A stretch of 7,828 bases of DNA, taken from assembly GCA_002393865.1 (NCBI GenBank), contig DGUD01000144.1, forward strand, positions 1 through 7,828, read 5' to 3'. Below are positions 1 through 5,952 of the stretch, piece after piece. Origin of the DNA: Treponema sp. UBA4319 (GTDB lineage: Bacteria; Spirochaetota; Spirochaetia; Treponematales; Treponemataceae). The translations under genes and the position numbers were made by a program. Position 1 is the first letter of the stretch. Each line of letters opens with the position of its first letter. The notes under the pieces are model-generated. The model was not told where the DNA came from, made no database searches, and saw only the letters and a program-made list of their open reading frames with translations.

Positions 1-484
1 ACATCTCATGCTGAAGCCCTGGGAAAAGCAGGCACCGCGCCTGAAGCCTGGCAGGATGTGTGGGAAGGGAAAGATTCCGGCAGAAAGAGACAATGCATCC
101 ATTTTTTACCAGCAAAAAGAGAGAATCGCAAGCATTAATTAAAACACAAAGAACGTTTTGCCGGAAATCACTGCTTTTACCGGGGCAGCCCAAAAGCCAT
201 GCGGCGGCAAGCAGGAATACAGAGAAGGAAGCTATAAAGCTTATATATACATTTTTTAGCGGCAAATAATGCAATTGTAAACACATACAAACCCCACGTA
301 TCATTTTCGCCCCCCCTGCGTAGCGCGGCTTGACAGGCAAGGAGCAGCATGGAGAAGCTGTATAAAGCAATGAAAGCCACAAAAAAACAACATTTTTTAA
401 TAGCAAAACATGTGCAACAAACTATCAGACACAAAGAGCACAGCTTTGGGAAAGTGCCAGCAGGCACCGGAGCCTTTGCCAGCC
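1..484. other. AT-rich region with no confident gene
   Basis: This stretch is A-rich on the + strand and, unlike the rest of the window, has no open frame with convincing coding character. Short open frames run in from the left edge and stop near 138-142, but none resembles a protein I recognise. It contains a small hairpin (AAGCT 229-233 / AGCTT 238-242) followed by a T-run at 252-257. A second hairpin lies at GTGCC 454-458 / GGCAC 463-467. Two loosely similar GC-richer segments lie near its ends, sharing AGCAGGCACCG at 27-37 and 459-469. The only coding candidate is the small ORF 349-504, listed separately. The region probably holds the intergenic sequence and control signals ahead of the ankyrin gene. 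Confidence 0.5.
275..304 (+). promoter_or_regulatory. Weak candidate sigma-70 promoter ahead of small ORF
   Basis: TTGTAA (275-280) and TATCAT (299-304) are separated by 18 bases, giving 4/6 and 5/6 matches to the consensus hexamers. The predicted start near 311 would leave a leader of about 38 bases before the small ORF at 349. In an AT-rich region such matches arise easily by chance, so this is tentative. Confidence 0.25.
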
Positions 485-504
485 TTGACGCAACGCGCGG
501 ATGA
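349..504 (+). CDS. Possible 51-aa basic small protein (unrecognised)
   Basis: An ATG at 349 is preceded by a good Shine-Dalgarno sequence, AAGGAG at 339-344, four bases upstream. The frame stays open for 51 codons to a TGA at 502-504. The predicted peptide is Lys/His/Arg-rich in its first 35 residues (start MEKLYKAMKATKK), has no clear membrane segment or signal peptide, and ends in a small-residue tail. A weak promoter-like pair at 275-304 lies upstream. Against it: the frame is short, its 3' end overlaps both a hairpin (454-467) and the -35 box of the next promoter (485-490), and I recognise no family. It may be a chance frame with a fortuitous SD. Confidence 0.25.
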   Translation: MEKLYKAMKATKKQHFLIAKHVQQTIRHKEHSFGKVPAGTGAFASLDATRG

Positions 505-513
505 CTTTATAAT
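485..513 (+). promoter_or_regulatory. Near-consensus sigma-70 promoter for ankyrin gene-rsmD
   Basis: TTGACG (485-490) and a perfect TATAAT (508-513) are separated by exactly 17 bases. The predicted transcription start is near 519-521. That excludes the TTG at 513 as a start codon and leaves only a few bases before the ATG at 525, so the transcript may be nearly leaderless. A 6-bp inverted repeat, TTCCAT-AAT-ATGGAA (516-530), covers the +1 region. Confidence 0.75.
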
Positions 514-524
514 TGTTCCATAAT

Positions 525-1379
525 ATGGAATATTTGTTTTTGGGGAATTCCGCCTCGCTGCGGCACTCTGTCGCAGCGGCGGGCAAAAAGCTTCCGCTGC
601 TCATCGCGCTGCTCCTGACGGGGACGCTGTGCGCCGCGCAGGGAAGCAGCGCCCCCGGCGAGGCGGCAAGGAATAAGTCGTCCGCGCAGGCCTACCTTGA
701 TTTTGTGCTTGAGGAAAAAGCCGATTCTGCCGCCGCTGCCGAAAGCGAGCCGCTCGTGGAGAACCCCGACGCCGCGGACGCGGATGGCATGACGGCGCTC
801 ATGAAGGCGGCAAAAGAAGGAAACGACTGGGAGATACAGTGCCTTGTCAGGAGCGGCGCCGACCTGCAGAAGAGGGACAAAGACGGCTGGTCCGCGCTCA
901 TGTACGCGGTACGCTACCAGAACGACAGCAGAGTCGTGCGCCAGCTGGTCTCGGCGGGGGCTCATACGCGCGTCCGCAACAAATACAACTCCACGCCGCT
1001 GCTGCTCGCCGCCTACTATTCCCCGAACCCCGACATCCTGTCCCTGCTGCTGGAGAACCGCTCCAGCTCCGAGGACGAGGTCTTCAATGCGTTCATACTG
1101 TCTCTGACGAGTCCTGCAGGCACCGCGCAGGCAAAGCTGGCAAAAATCCGCCAGTTCCTTGCGAAAGGGGTTCCCGTGAACCGCTTGTGGCAGGGCATGA
1201 CACCGCTCATGTACGCCTGCCGCTATGCCACGTCCACGCAGCCCATAGCGGAGCTGCTCAAAAACGGCGCGGATGTCTCCCCGCAGGACAGGGACGGGCG
1301 GAAGGCATTCGACTACGCGATGGAAAACCCGGAGCTTGCGCGCGACGGCACATTCTGGCAGCTGAACGCCACCCACTGA
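525..1379 (+). CDS. Exported ankyrin-repeat protein
   Basis: This gene encodes a predicted 284-aa protein with an N-terminal export signal and ankyrin repeats. Lys-Lys at 21-22 is followed by a hydrophobic core (about 23-36) and a likely cleavage site after CAA near residue 38; Cys-36 does not sit in a good lipobox. After a low-complexity, Ala/Glu-rich linker (about 40-86), repeats of the DGxTALMxAxxxGN type are visible at about 87-119, 120-152, 154-180 (shortened) and 223-257, with a degenerate stretch between 184 and 220. Ankyrin repeats mediate protein binding; no catalytic domain is present, so the likely role is a periplasmic or surface scaffold, partner unknown. The start is uncertain: ATG 525 lies only about 5 bases from the predicted transcript start, and in-frame TTG codons at 534 and 540 are alternatives. 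The stop is 15 bases before rsmD, implying cotranscription. Confidence 0.85.
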   Translation: MEYLFLGNSASLRHSVAAAGKKLPLLIALLLTGTLCAAQGSSAPGEAARNKSSAQAYLDFVLEEKADSAAAAESEPLVENPDAADADGMTALMKAAKEGNDWEIQCLVRSGADLQKRDKDGWSALMYAVRYQNDSRVVRQLVSAGAHTRVRNKYNSTPLLLAAYYSPNPDILSLLLENRSSSEDEVFNAFILSLTSPAGTAQAKLAKIRQFLAKGVPVNRLWQGMTPLMYACRYATSTQPIAELLKNGADVSPQDRDGRKAFDYAMENPELARDGTFWQLNATH

Positions 1380-1383
1380 AGCC

Positions 1384-1388
1384 GGAGG
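1384..1388 (+). promoter_or_regulatory. Ribosome binding site of rsmD
   Basis: GGAGG lies six bases before the ATG at 1395 and fixes that start codon. Confidence 0.7.
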
Positions 1389-1394
1389 CAGCGC

Positions 1395-1973
1395 ATGAGA
1401 ATCACCGGAGGAAAACTGAAAGGACGGCTCACCGAGACACCGAGCGGGCGCATGGCGATACGCCCCGCCATGGATCGCATGAGGGAGTCCGTATTCGACA
1501 TAATCGGGCCGGATCTGCCGGGGAAATCCTTTCTCGACCTCTTCTCAGGCTCCGGGACTATCGCCATAGAGGCGGCATCCCACGGGGCAAGCGACATTAG
1601 CCTCTGCGAGATGGACAGGGCTAAGGCGCGGACAGTGCTCGGCAACGTCGCCATGGCGGAGGAAATCGGCGTCCGCATCAACTGCCACTTTATGGCGGTG
1701 GAGCTCTTCCTGAAGCGCTGCAAGCGGCAGTTCGACTATATCTTCCTTGACCCGCCCTTCCCCTACAAATTCCGGCAGGAGCTTGTGGAGACAATCGGCA
1801 GGAGGGGGCTCCTGACGGACAGCGGCAAAGTCCTCATCCACCGGCCGCAGGAAGACCCTCTTCCCGATGAGCTGGGCGGGCTCGTCCGCTTTGACAGCCG
1901 CGTGTACGGGCGCTCCATCGTGGATTTTTTCAAAAGAATGCCGAAAACAGAAGAAAAAAACTTGACAAATTAA
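1395..1973 (+). CDS. rsmD: 16S rRNA (guanine966-N2)-methyltransferase RsmD
   Basis: The 192-aa product matches the RsmD family in length and order of motifs. It starts MRITGGKLKGR, followed by the RP-x-MDRMRESVF signature (residues about 23-34), which is diagnostic. Next comes the SAM-binding motif I, DLFSGSGTIAIEA (48-60), with acidic E72/D74 after strand 2, and the catalytic DPPF tetrad (119-122). The enzyme transfers a methyl group from S-adenosylmethionine to the exocyclic N2 of G966 in 16S rRNA of the assembling 30S subunit, in the cytoplasm. The C-terminal tail ends at KNLTN, and its last codons double as the -35 box of the next promoter. It follows the ankyrin gene by 15 bases and is probably transcribed with it. 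No key residue appears to be missing. Confidence 0.95.
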   Translation: MRITGGKLKGRLTETPSGRMAIRPAMDRMRESVFDIIGPDLPGKSFLDLFSGSGTIAIEAASHGASDISLCEMDRAKARTVLGNVAMAEEIGVRINCHFMAVELFLKRCKRQFDYIFLDPPFPYKFRQELVETIGRRGLLTDSGKVLIHRPQEDPLPDELGGLVRFDSRVYGRSIVDFFKRMPKTEEKNLTN

Positions 1974-1989
1974 GCCAAGCTGTTAAAAT
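1962..1989 (+). promoter_or_regulatory. Sigma-70 promoter overlapping the 3' end of rsmD
   Basis: A perfect TTGACA (1962-1967) is formed by the Leu and Thr codons near the end of rsmD. TAAAAT (1984-1989, 5/6) follows after 16 bases. Transcription would start near 1996, about 33 bases before the ATG at 2029. This gives the TPR-rlmN group its own promoter in addition to any read-through from rsmD. Confidence 0.65.
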
Positions 1990-2028
1990 TAAGTATGTAT
2001 GTAGTAATGATATTTTAAGGATTATTTG

Positions 2029-2364
2029 ATGAATGAAGATTTAAAAAAGCAGATAGACAACAAACAGGGGCAAGACGGCTTTATCAAAGTGACGGATCAG
2101 CCTGTCGGAAATCTGTCTTCCCAGCAGAGAGTTTTTTTGAACCGCAAGGCAAACGCCCTGTTCAACGAGGGCAAAATCGATATGGCGGAACGCATATTCA
2201 TCACAACCGGCTATTCTGACGGGCTCACGAGGGTCGGCGACGCGTATGCCGCAAAGGACGAGTACCTGAAGGCGCTCAAGCTCTACCTTCTGGCTCACAA
2301 CAAACGGAAATCCGACCCGCTGATAGAGAAATTGTCAGGGGTTGTATCAGCAATGTTAAAATAA
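2029..2364 (+). CDS. Conserved small helical protein, TPR-like
   Basis: The 111-aa product starts at ATG 2029, chosen over the adjacent in-frame TTG at 2026 because AAGGA (2017-2021) sits seven bases ahead of the ATG. The first 30 residues are polar (MNEDLKKQIDNKQGQ) and probably flexible. From about residue 37 it looks all-helical, with two TPR-like hairpins: LNRKANALFNEGKIDMAERI (about 37-56) and the stretch of about 64-97, with the G-D-A-Y and Y-L-K-A-L-K-L-Y patterns of a TPR. No signal peptide or membrane segment is present, so it should be cytoplasmic. It lies 13 bases before the large TPR gene, and the two may act together. I recall similar small proteins in spirochaetes but know no function for them. 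Confidence 0.85.
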   Translation: MNEDLKKQIDNKQGQDGFIKVTDQPVGNLSSQQRVFLNRKANALFNEGKIDMAERIFITTGYSDGLTRVGDAYAAKDEYLKALKLYLLAHNKRKSDPLIEKLSGVVSAMLK

Positions 2365-2377
2365 CGGGGTAAAAAAA

Positions 2378-3559
2378 GTGAAAGAGGACACGAGACGTTT
2401 CAAACGGCAGGACATGGGCGAAGACAATCAGGCTGGCATAGACCTGCCGGAGCCGCAGCCGGAGGAATCCGCCACCAACGAAATCAGCGAGCTCTCAAAG
2501 AAAGGCTATTCCCTTCTCAAAGAGAACAAGATGGACGCAGCCATCGACGCGTTCAAGAAAATCCTCGCCATCGAGGACAACAACAACTACGCGCTGGTGG
2601 GGCTGGGCGACAGCGAGCGCAAGCGCGGGCATTTCAAGGACGCAATCGACTATTATTCCCGCTGCCTCTCCTTCCATCCGGGGAACAACTACGCGCTCTT
2701 TGGTCTGGCGGACTGCTACAAGGCGCTGAACCAGTACCACAAGGCCATAGAAATCTGGGAGCAGTATCTGGTGCACGACGACCGCAACATCACGGTGCTG
2801 ACCCGCGTTGCGGACGCATACCGCAAGATCCGCGACTTCAAGAAGTCCAAGCAGCTCTACCTGAAGGTGCTTGAGATGGAGGAGAACAACGCCTACGCGC
2901 TTATCGGGCTGGGGCACCTCCACTATGACTTCAAGGAATACAAGGATGCCCTCTACTACTGGACAAAGATGCTGGACGTGAACCCGTCCAACGTGGATAT
3001 CCGTGTGCTGACCTCCATCGGCAACTGCCACCGCAAGCTCAAGACATTCGAGCGGGGGCTCCCCTACTTTGAGCGTGCGCTTGAGATGGATCCCAAGAAT
3101 TTCTACGCGCTTTTCGGTATGGCGGACTGCTACCGGGGCATAAACCAGCAGTTCCGCTCCGTGGAGTACTGGAACAGAATCCTTGAGATGGATCCGAACA
3201 ACAAGGTCATCCTGACCCGCGCGGGCGACGCCTACCGCAATACCGGCGACTACAAGACGGCGACTGAATACTACAACCGGGCGATGGACATAGATTTTGA
3301 CATTTATGCGGCGCTCGGGCTCGCGCTTATCTGCAAGGGAGAAGGAAAGTACGAGGAGGCGGCAGAGCGGTTGTCGCGGCTCATCAGGGACGACCAGAAG
3401 AATTTCCGCCTCTACATTGACCTTGCGGACTGCTACATAAAGCTCAGCCAGCGGCAGAAGGCGATAGAGGTGCTGCAGTCGTTCTCCCGGCAGGGCGGGC
3501 ACAGCCAGGCGATAAGCGATATGCTGGACAGGCTCCAGAACAACAAGCCGCTCTTCTGA
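2378..3559 (+). CDS. Large TPR protein, about ten repeats
   Basis: The 393-aa product is almost entirely tetratricopeptide repeats. After an acidic, Pro/Glu-rich N-terminus (about 1-34), 34-residue units follow at about 35-68, 69-102, 103-136, 137-170, 171-204, 207-240, 241-274, 275-308, 309-341 and 342-375, each showing the A/G-D-x-Y and final P/N signature. Odd and even units differ, giving a two-repeat period (NxYALFGLADCY, then NxxVLTRVADAYR). There is no signal peptide, membrane segment or enzyme domain, so a cytoplasmic scaffold or adaptor is likely; its partner cannot be told from sequence. The start GTG at 2378 has only a weak GGGG at 2366-2369 upstream; ATG 2414 (residue 13) is an alternative and would not affect the repeats. 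The stop overlaps the rlmN start by one base. Confidence 0.93.
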   Translation: MKEDTRRFKRQDMGEDNQAGIDLPEPQPEESATNEISELSKKGYSLLKENKMDAAIDAFKKILAIEDNNNYALVGLGDSERKRGHFKDAIDYYSRCLSFHPGNNYALFGLADCYKALNQYHKAIEIWEQYLVHDDRNITVLTRVADAYRKIRDFKKSKQLYLKVLEMEENNAYALIGLGHLHYDFKEYKDALYYWTKMLDVNPSNVDIRVLTSIGNCHRKLKTFERGLPYFERALEMDPKNFYALFGMADCYRGINQQFRSVEYWNRILEMDPNNKVILTRAGDAYRNTGDYKTATEYYNRAMDIDFDIYAALGLALICKGEGKYEEAAERLSRLIRDDQKNFRLYIDLADCYIKLSQRQKAIEVLQSFSRQGGHSQAISDMLDRLQNNKPLF

Positions 3560-4578
3560 TGGACGGCAGGATAGCGCTCGCGGGGCTGACTCCCGGCGAG
3601 ATATGCGAGGCGCTGCAGCTTCCCCAGACTTTCCGCGGAAAGCAGATTTTCCAATGGATAAGCAAAGGCGCGCTTTCGTTCGACGATATGACAAACCTCA
3701 GCAAGGACTGCCGTGCGATGCTTGCTGAGCGGGCATGCCTCCGCTCCTCCTCCGTGGCGCAGGTGCTGCGCGACCCCGACGGCACGATAAAGCTGCAGAT
3801 TGCGCTTGCCGATGGCTGTGCCGTGGAGACCGTCCTGCTTACTGACCGCGAGGGAAGGAAGACGGCGTGCGTGAGCTGCCAGGCAGGCTGCGCGATGGGT
3901 TGCCTCTTCTGCCAGACCGGGCAGCTGGGATTCAGGCGGAACCTGACGGCAGGCGAAATCGTGGAAGAATTCCTGTACCTTGAGAAAGAGGCGGGAAAGC
4001 TGGACAACATCGTTTTTATGGGCATGGGAGAACCGATGCTCAACCTGCCGGAAATCAGGAAGGCTGTCAGTATCCTTACGGACGCGCAGGGACGGGGGCT
4101 CAGCTCCCGCCGCATCACGCTCAGCACCAGCGGCATCATCCCCGGCATCTACGACCTTGCCGACAACGGGCCGCAGATGCGACTTGCGGTCTCCCTTACG
4201 ACGGCGGACACGGAGCTCCGCGAGCGCCTTATGCCGGTCACAAAGGGCAACCCGCTGCCGGAGCTCAGGGATGCCATCCGTTATTATATAGAAAAGACCG
4301 GAAAGCGCGTGACGCTGGAGGCAGCGCTGCTTGCCGGGGAAAACACCGGAAAGGAAAGCGCGGAACGGCTGGCGGCATTCGCGGCCAGTATGGACGTGTA
4401 TATAAACTTAATTCCTTGGAACCCCGTGCCGGGGCTCCCCTTCAAGACTCCAAGCCCGGAGGAGACGGCACAATTTGCGTCGCTGCTGGAGCGGAAGGGG
4501 CTGAACGTGAGCCTGCGGACACGGCGCGGAACAAAAATCGGCGGCGCATGCGGTCAGCTTGGGAAAACAACGATTTAA
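3559..4578 (+). CDS. rlmN: Dual-specificity RNA methyltransferase RlmN
   Basis: The 339-aa product is a radical-SAM enzyme that methylates C2 of A2503 in 23S rRNA and, in characterised members, of A37 in some tRNAs. The cluster-binding CX3CX2C motif is C111, C115, C118. The two cysteines specific to this family are both present: C104 in CVSCQ, and C331 in GGACGQL, the one that is methylated during catalysis in the E. coli enzyme. The SAM-binding GMGEP is at 155-159, followed by LSTSGIIPGI (188-197) and INLIPWNP (282-289). The N-terminal 60 residues fit the usual accessory domain. These features separate RlmN from ordinary radical-SAM proteins. By context and motif it is RlmN rather than Cfr, though this split is not certain without a tree. 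The TGATG overlap (stop 3557-3559, start 3559) suggests translation coupled to the TPR gene; no separate strong SD is obvious. Confidence 0.95.
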   Translation: MDGRIALAGLTPGEICEALQLPQTFRGKQIFQWISKGALSFDDMTNLSKDCRAMLAERACLRSSSVAQVLRDPDGTIKLQIALADGCAVETVLLTDREGRKTACVSCQAGCAMGCLFCQTGQLGFRRNLTAGEIVEEFLYLEKEAGKLDNIVFMGMGEPMLNLPEIRKAVSILTDAQGRGLSSRRITLSTSGIIPGIYDLADNGPQMRLAVSLTTADTELRERLMPVTKGNPLPELRDAIRYYIEKTGKRVTLEAALLAGENTGKESAERLAAFAASMDVYINLIPWNPVPGLPFKTPSPEETAQFASLLERKGLNVSLRTRRGTKIGGACGQLGKTTI

Positions 4579-4642
4579 GGCATTTTTTATATCTTCATTT
4601 TCTCCAAATCTTTTTACCATACAAAGAATTACTCAAAACAGC

Positions 4643-4671
4643 TTGCATAATTTCAGTGCTCTCACTATAAT
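4643..4671 (+). promoter_or_regulatory. Sigma-70 promoter for the HMA-like gene-hydroxyacid dehydrogenase unit
   Basis: TTGCAT (4643-4648) and a perfect TATAAT (4666-4671) are separated by 17 bases. The -35 box is poor (TTG only), but the -10 is perfect. The predicted transcript start is about 4677-4679, inside the left arm of the leader hairpin, leaving a leader of about 68 bases. Confidence 0.65.
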
Positions 4672-4674
4672 AGA

Positions 4675-4745
4675 GAAGGTTGCCTGAGGAGCATTCTGGC
4701 TCTGAAAAGCACCTTCGTTTTAATATTAATTAAAGGAGCCGGTTG
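4675..4745 (+). promoter_or_regulatory. Potentially structured 5' leader with SD and competing anti-SD
   Basis: GAAGGT (4675-4680) pairs with ACCTTC (4711-4716), and GC 4682-4683 can add two pairs to GC 4709-4710 around a bulged T. Inside it, GGAGC (4688-4692) can pair with GCTCT (4699-4703). Alternatively, CTGGCTCT (4696-4703) can pair with GGAGCCGG (4735-4742) over eight contiguous pairs including two G-U, covering the Shine-Dalgarno AAAGGAG (4732-4738) of the next gene. The two folds are exclusive. A 10-bp palindrome TTAATATTAA (4720-4729) lies between. These pairings were worked out by hand with no energy calculation. The region could be a regulatory leader, or chance complementarity. The hairpin followed by GTTTT (4717-4721) is also weakly terminator-like. 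Confidence 0.35.
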
Positions 4746-4955
4746 ATGCAAAAGAAAATATATGTCACAGGAATGGATGATGATGCGGTCGCGGCAAAGG
4801 TCGATGCCGCAGTAAAGGCTGTCGCGGGAGTCGCGAGCGTTGTATCAACCCCGGCGAAATGCCAAGTCTGCGTCGAATTCGATGACAGCGTGGCCGGCGC
4901 GGCAGATGCCATCAACGCGGCAATCAGCTCCGTAGGCGTCAGCGTGCTTGGCTGA
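4746..4955 (+). CDS. HMA-fold-like small protein without the usual CxxC
   Basis: The 69-aa product has the length and pattern of a heavy-metal-associated (ferredoxin-like, beta-alpha-beta-beta-alpha-beta) domain: KIYVTGM strand, an Ala/Val-rich helix (about 14-28), VVSTPAKCQVCVEF strands, then a second helix ending in VSVLG. The loop where metallochaperones carry GMxCxxC instead reads GMDDDAV (9-15), so the canonical copper ligands are absent. A different CxxC occurs at C39-Q-V-C42 in the third strand. Metal binding is therefore not assured; the family could have another role such as a ligand- or partner-binding module. Start ATG 4746 (not TTG 4743) fits AAAGGAG (4732-4738), seven bases away. 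It is followed after 20 bases by the dehydrogenase gene, so they are probably cotranscribed. The identification as an HMA fold is by pattern only. Confidence 0.8.
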   Translation: MQKKIYVTGMDDDAVAAKVDAAVKAVAGVASVVSTPAKCQVCVEFDDSVAGAADAINAAISSVGVSVLG

Positions 4956-4975
4956 CAGAGCGGCGGCTTGCGGAC

Positions 4976-5920
4976 ATGAAAATCACCATCCTTGACGGGA
5001 ACGCGCTGAACCCCGGCGATTTGTCCTGGGATGCGCTGAAAGCATTCGGGTCAGTATCCGTCTATCCCCGCACAGCACCGGAAGACGTCATCGCACGCAT
5101 AGGCGACAGCGACGCCATCCTGCTCAACAAGATAGCCATCACCGAGGAAGTGCTCGCCGCCTGCCCCAAGCTGCGTTATATAGGCGTGCAGGCGACAGGC
5201 TACAATGTCATCGATATCGAAGCATGCCGCCGCCATCACGTGACGGTGACGAATGTCCCTGCGTACAGCACGGCCGGGGTCGCCCAGCTCGTATTCGCCT
5301 TTATCTGTGAATTTGCCTGCCATGTGCAGCTCCATTCGGACAGCGTCATGGCGGGAGACTGGACGCGTGCCCCCGACTTCTGCTACTGGAAGGTGCCGCT
5401 CGTAGAGCTTGAGGGCAAAACCCTTGGTATTTTCGGCTACGGGAACATCGGCTCACGCGTCGCACGGATAGCGCAGGCCTTTGGCATGCAGGTGCAGGTC
5501 TGTACCCGCACGCCGAAAGCGGAGATTGCGCATCCGGTAGATTTTGAAACGCTCCTTAAAACGTCAGATTTTATCTCGCTGCACACCCCGCTGACCCCCC
5601 AGACAAAGGGAATCATCGGCAGCAGCTCGCTTGCTCTGATGAAAAAGACCGCATACCTCATCAATACCGCGCGGGGCGCGCTGGTCGACGAGGTGGCAGT
5701 CCGGAAGGCGCTGGACAGCGGCAGCATCGCGGGCTACGCGTGCGACGTCGTGGAAGAAGAGCCCATGCTCCCGTCAAATCCCCTGCTCGGCGCGCCGAAC
5801 TGCCTCATCACCCCCCACATAGCCTGGGCCGCGACAGAGACGCGGAACCGCCTGCTCGGCGTCGTGACGGAAAACCTGCGCGCATATTTCAGCGGCACCC
5901 CGCAGAATGTCGTTTCCTGA
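4976..5920 (+). CDS. D-2-hydroxyacid dehydrogenase, glycerate/hydroxypyruvate type
   Basis: The 314-aa product is a cytoplasmic NAD(P)-dependent D-isomer 2-hydroxyacid dehydrogenase. Segments typical of the glycerate dehydrogenase (HprA-like) group are ATGYNVID (73-80), TNVPAYST (92-99) and DFCYWK (134-139). The dinucleotide-binding GYGNIG (154-159) follows the GKTLGIF strand. The three catalytic residues are present: R233 in INTARGALVDE, E262 in VVEEEP, and H281 in ITPHIAWA. The group interconverts hydroxypyruvate and D-glycerate, or glyoxylate and glycolate; the exact substrate cannot be proven here. The residues after strand 2 read VCTRTPK rather than ending in the acidic residue typical of NAD users, so NADPH preference is possible. 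It starts 20 bases after the HMA-like gene with no strong SD, suggesting coupling to it. A hairpin-T run (5929-5952) follows. Confidence 0.9.
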   Translation: MKITILDGNALNPGDLSWDALKAFGSVSVYPRTAPEDVIARIGDSDAILLNKIAITEEVLAACPKLRYIGVQATGYNVIDIEACRRHHVTVTNVPAYSTAGVAQLVFAFICEFACHVQLHSDSVMAGDWTRAPDFCYWKVPLVELEGKTLGIFGYGNIGSRVARIAQAFGMQVQVCTRTPKAEIAHPVDFETLLKTSDFISLHTPLTPQTKGIIGSSSLALMKKTAYLINTARGALVDEVAVRKALDSGSIAGYACDVVEEEPMLPSNPLLGAPNCLITPHIAWAATETRNRLLGVVTENLRAYFSGTPQNVVS

Positions 5921-5928
5921 CAGAACAA

Positions 5929-5952
5929 TGCCCTCAGGCACTTGCTTTTTTT
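5929..5952 (+). terminator. Weak intrinsic terminator after the dehydrogenase gene
   Basis: TGCC (5929-5932) and GGCA (5937-5940) form a short stem with a CTCA loop, followed by CTTGC and a seven-T run (5946-5952). The stem is only four base pairs, so termination may be partial. The T-run overlaps the -35 region of the next promoter. Confidence 0.4.

Noticed and set aside
1..138. Possible 3' end of a + strand gene running in from the left edge
   Set aside because: Two frames are open from the edge to 138-142, and neither translation has recognisable character, so neither can be chosen.
330..366. TTGACA at 330-335 with TATAAA at 361-366 as a promoter
   Set aside because: The spacing is 25 bases, far outside the usual 16-19.
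177..467. A 96-codon Cys-rich, hydrophobic frame on the minus strand
   Set aside because: Its hydrophobicity reflects the A-rich + strand read in antisense (many Phe/Leu/Cys). I saw no convincing SD or family resemblance.
507..1376. A 289-codon open frame on the minus strand
   Set aside because: It is the mirror of the ankyrin gene and has an Arg/Gly/Val-rich composition typical of antisense shadows; no promoter or SD supports it.
839..1600. A 253-codon + strand frame overlapping the ankyrin gene and rsmD
   Set aside because: It is out of frame with both well-supported genes and its Arg/His/Pro-rich translation is typical of a shadow frame.
2495..3694. A 399-codon open frame on the minus strand
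   Set aside because: It lies opposite the TPR gene, whose repeats are unmistakable. Its translation shows no domain pattern. Long antisense frames are expected from biased codon use in GC-rich repeated DNA.
4579..4642. Terminator after rlmN
   Set aside because: T-runs are present but I found no stable hairpin directly upstream of any of them.
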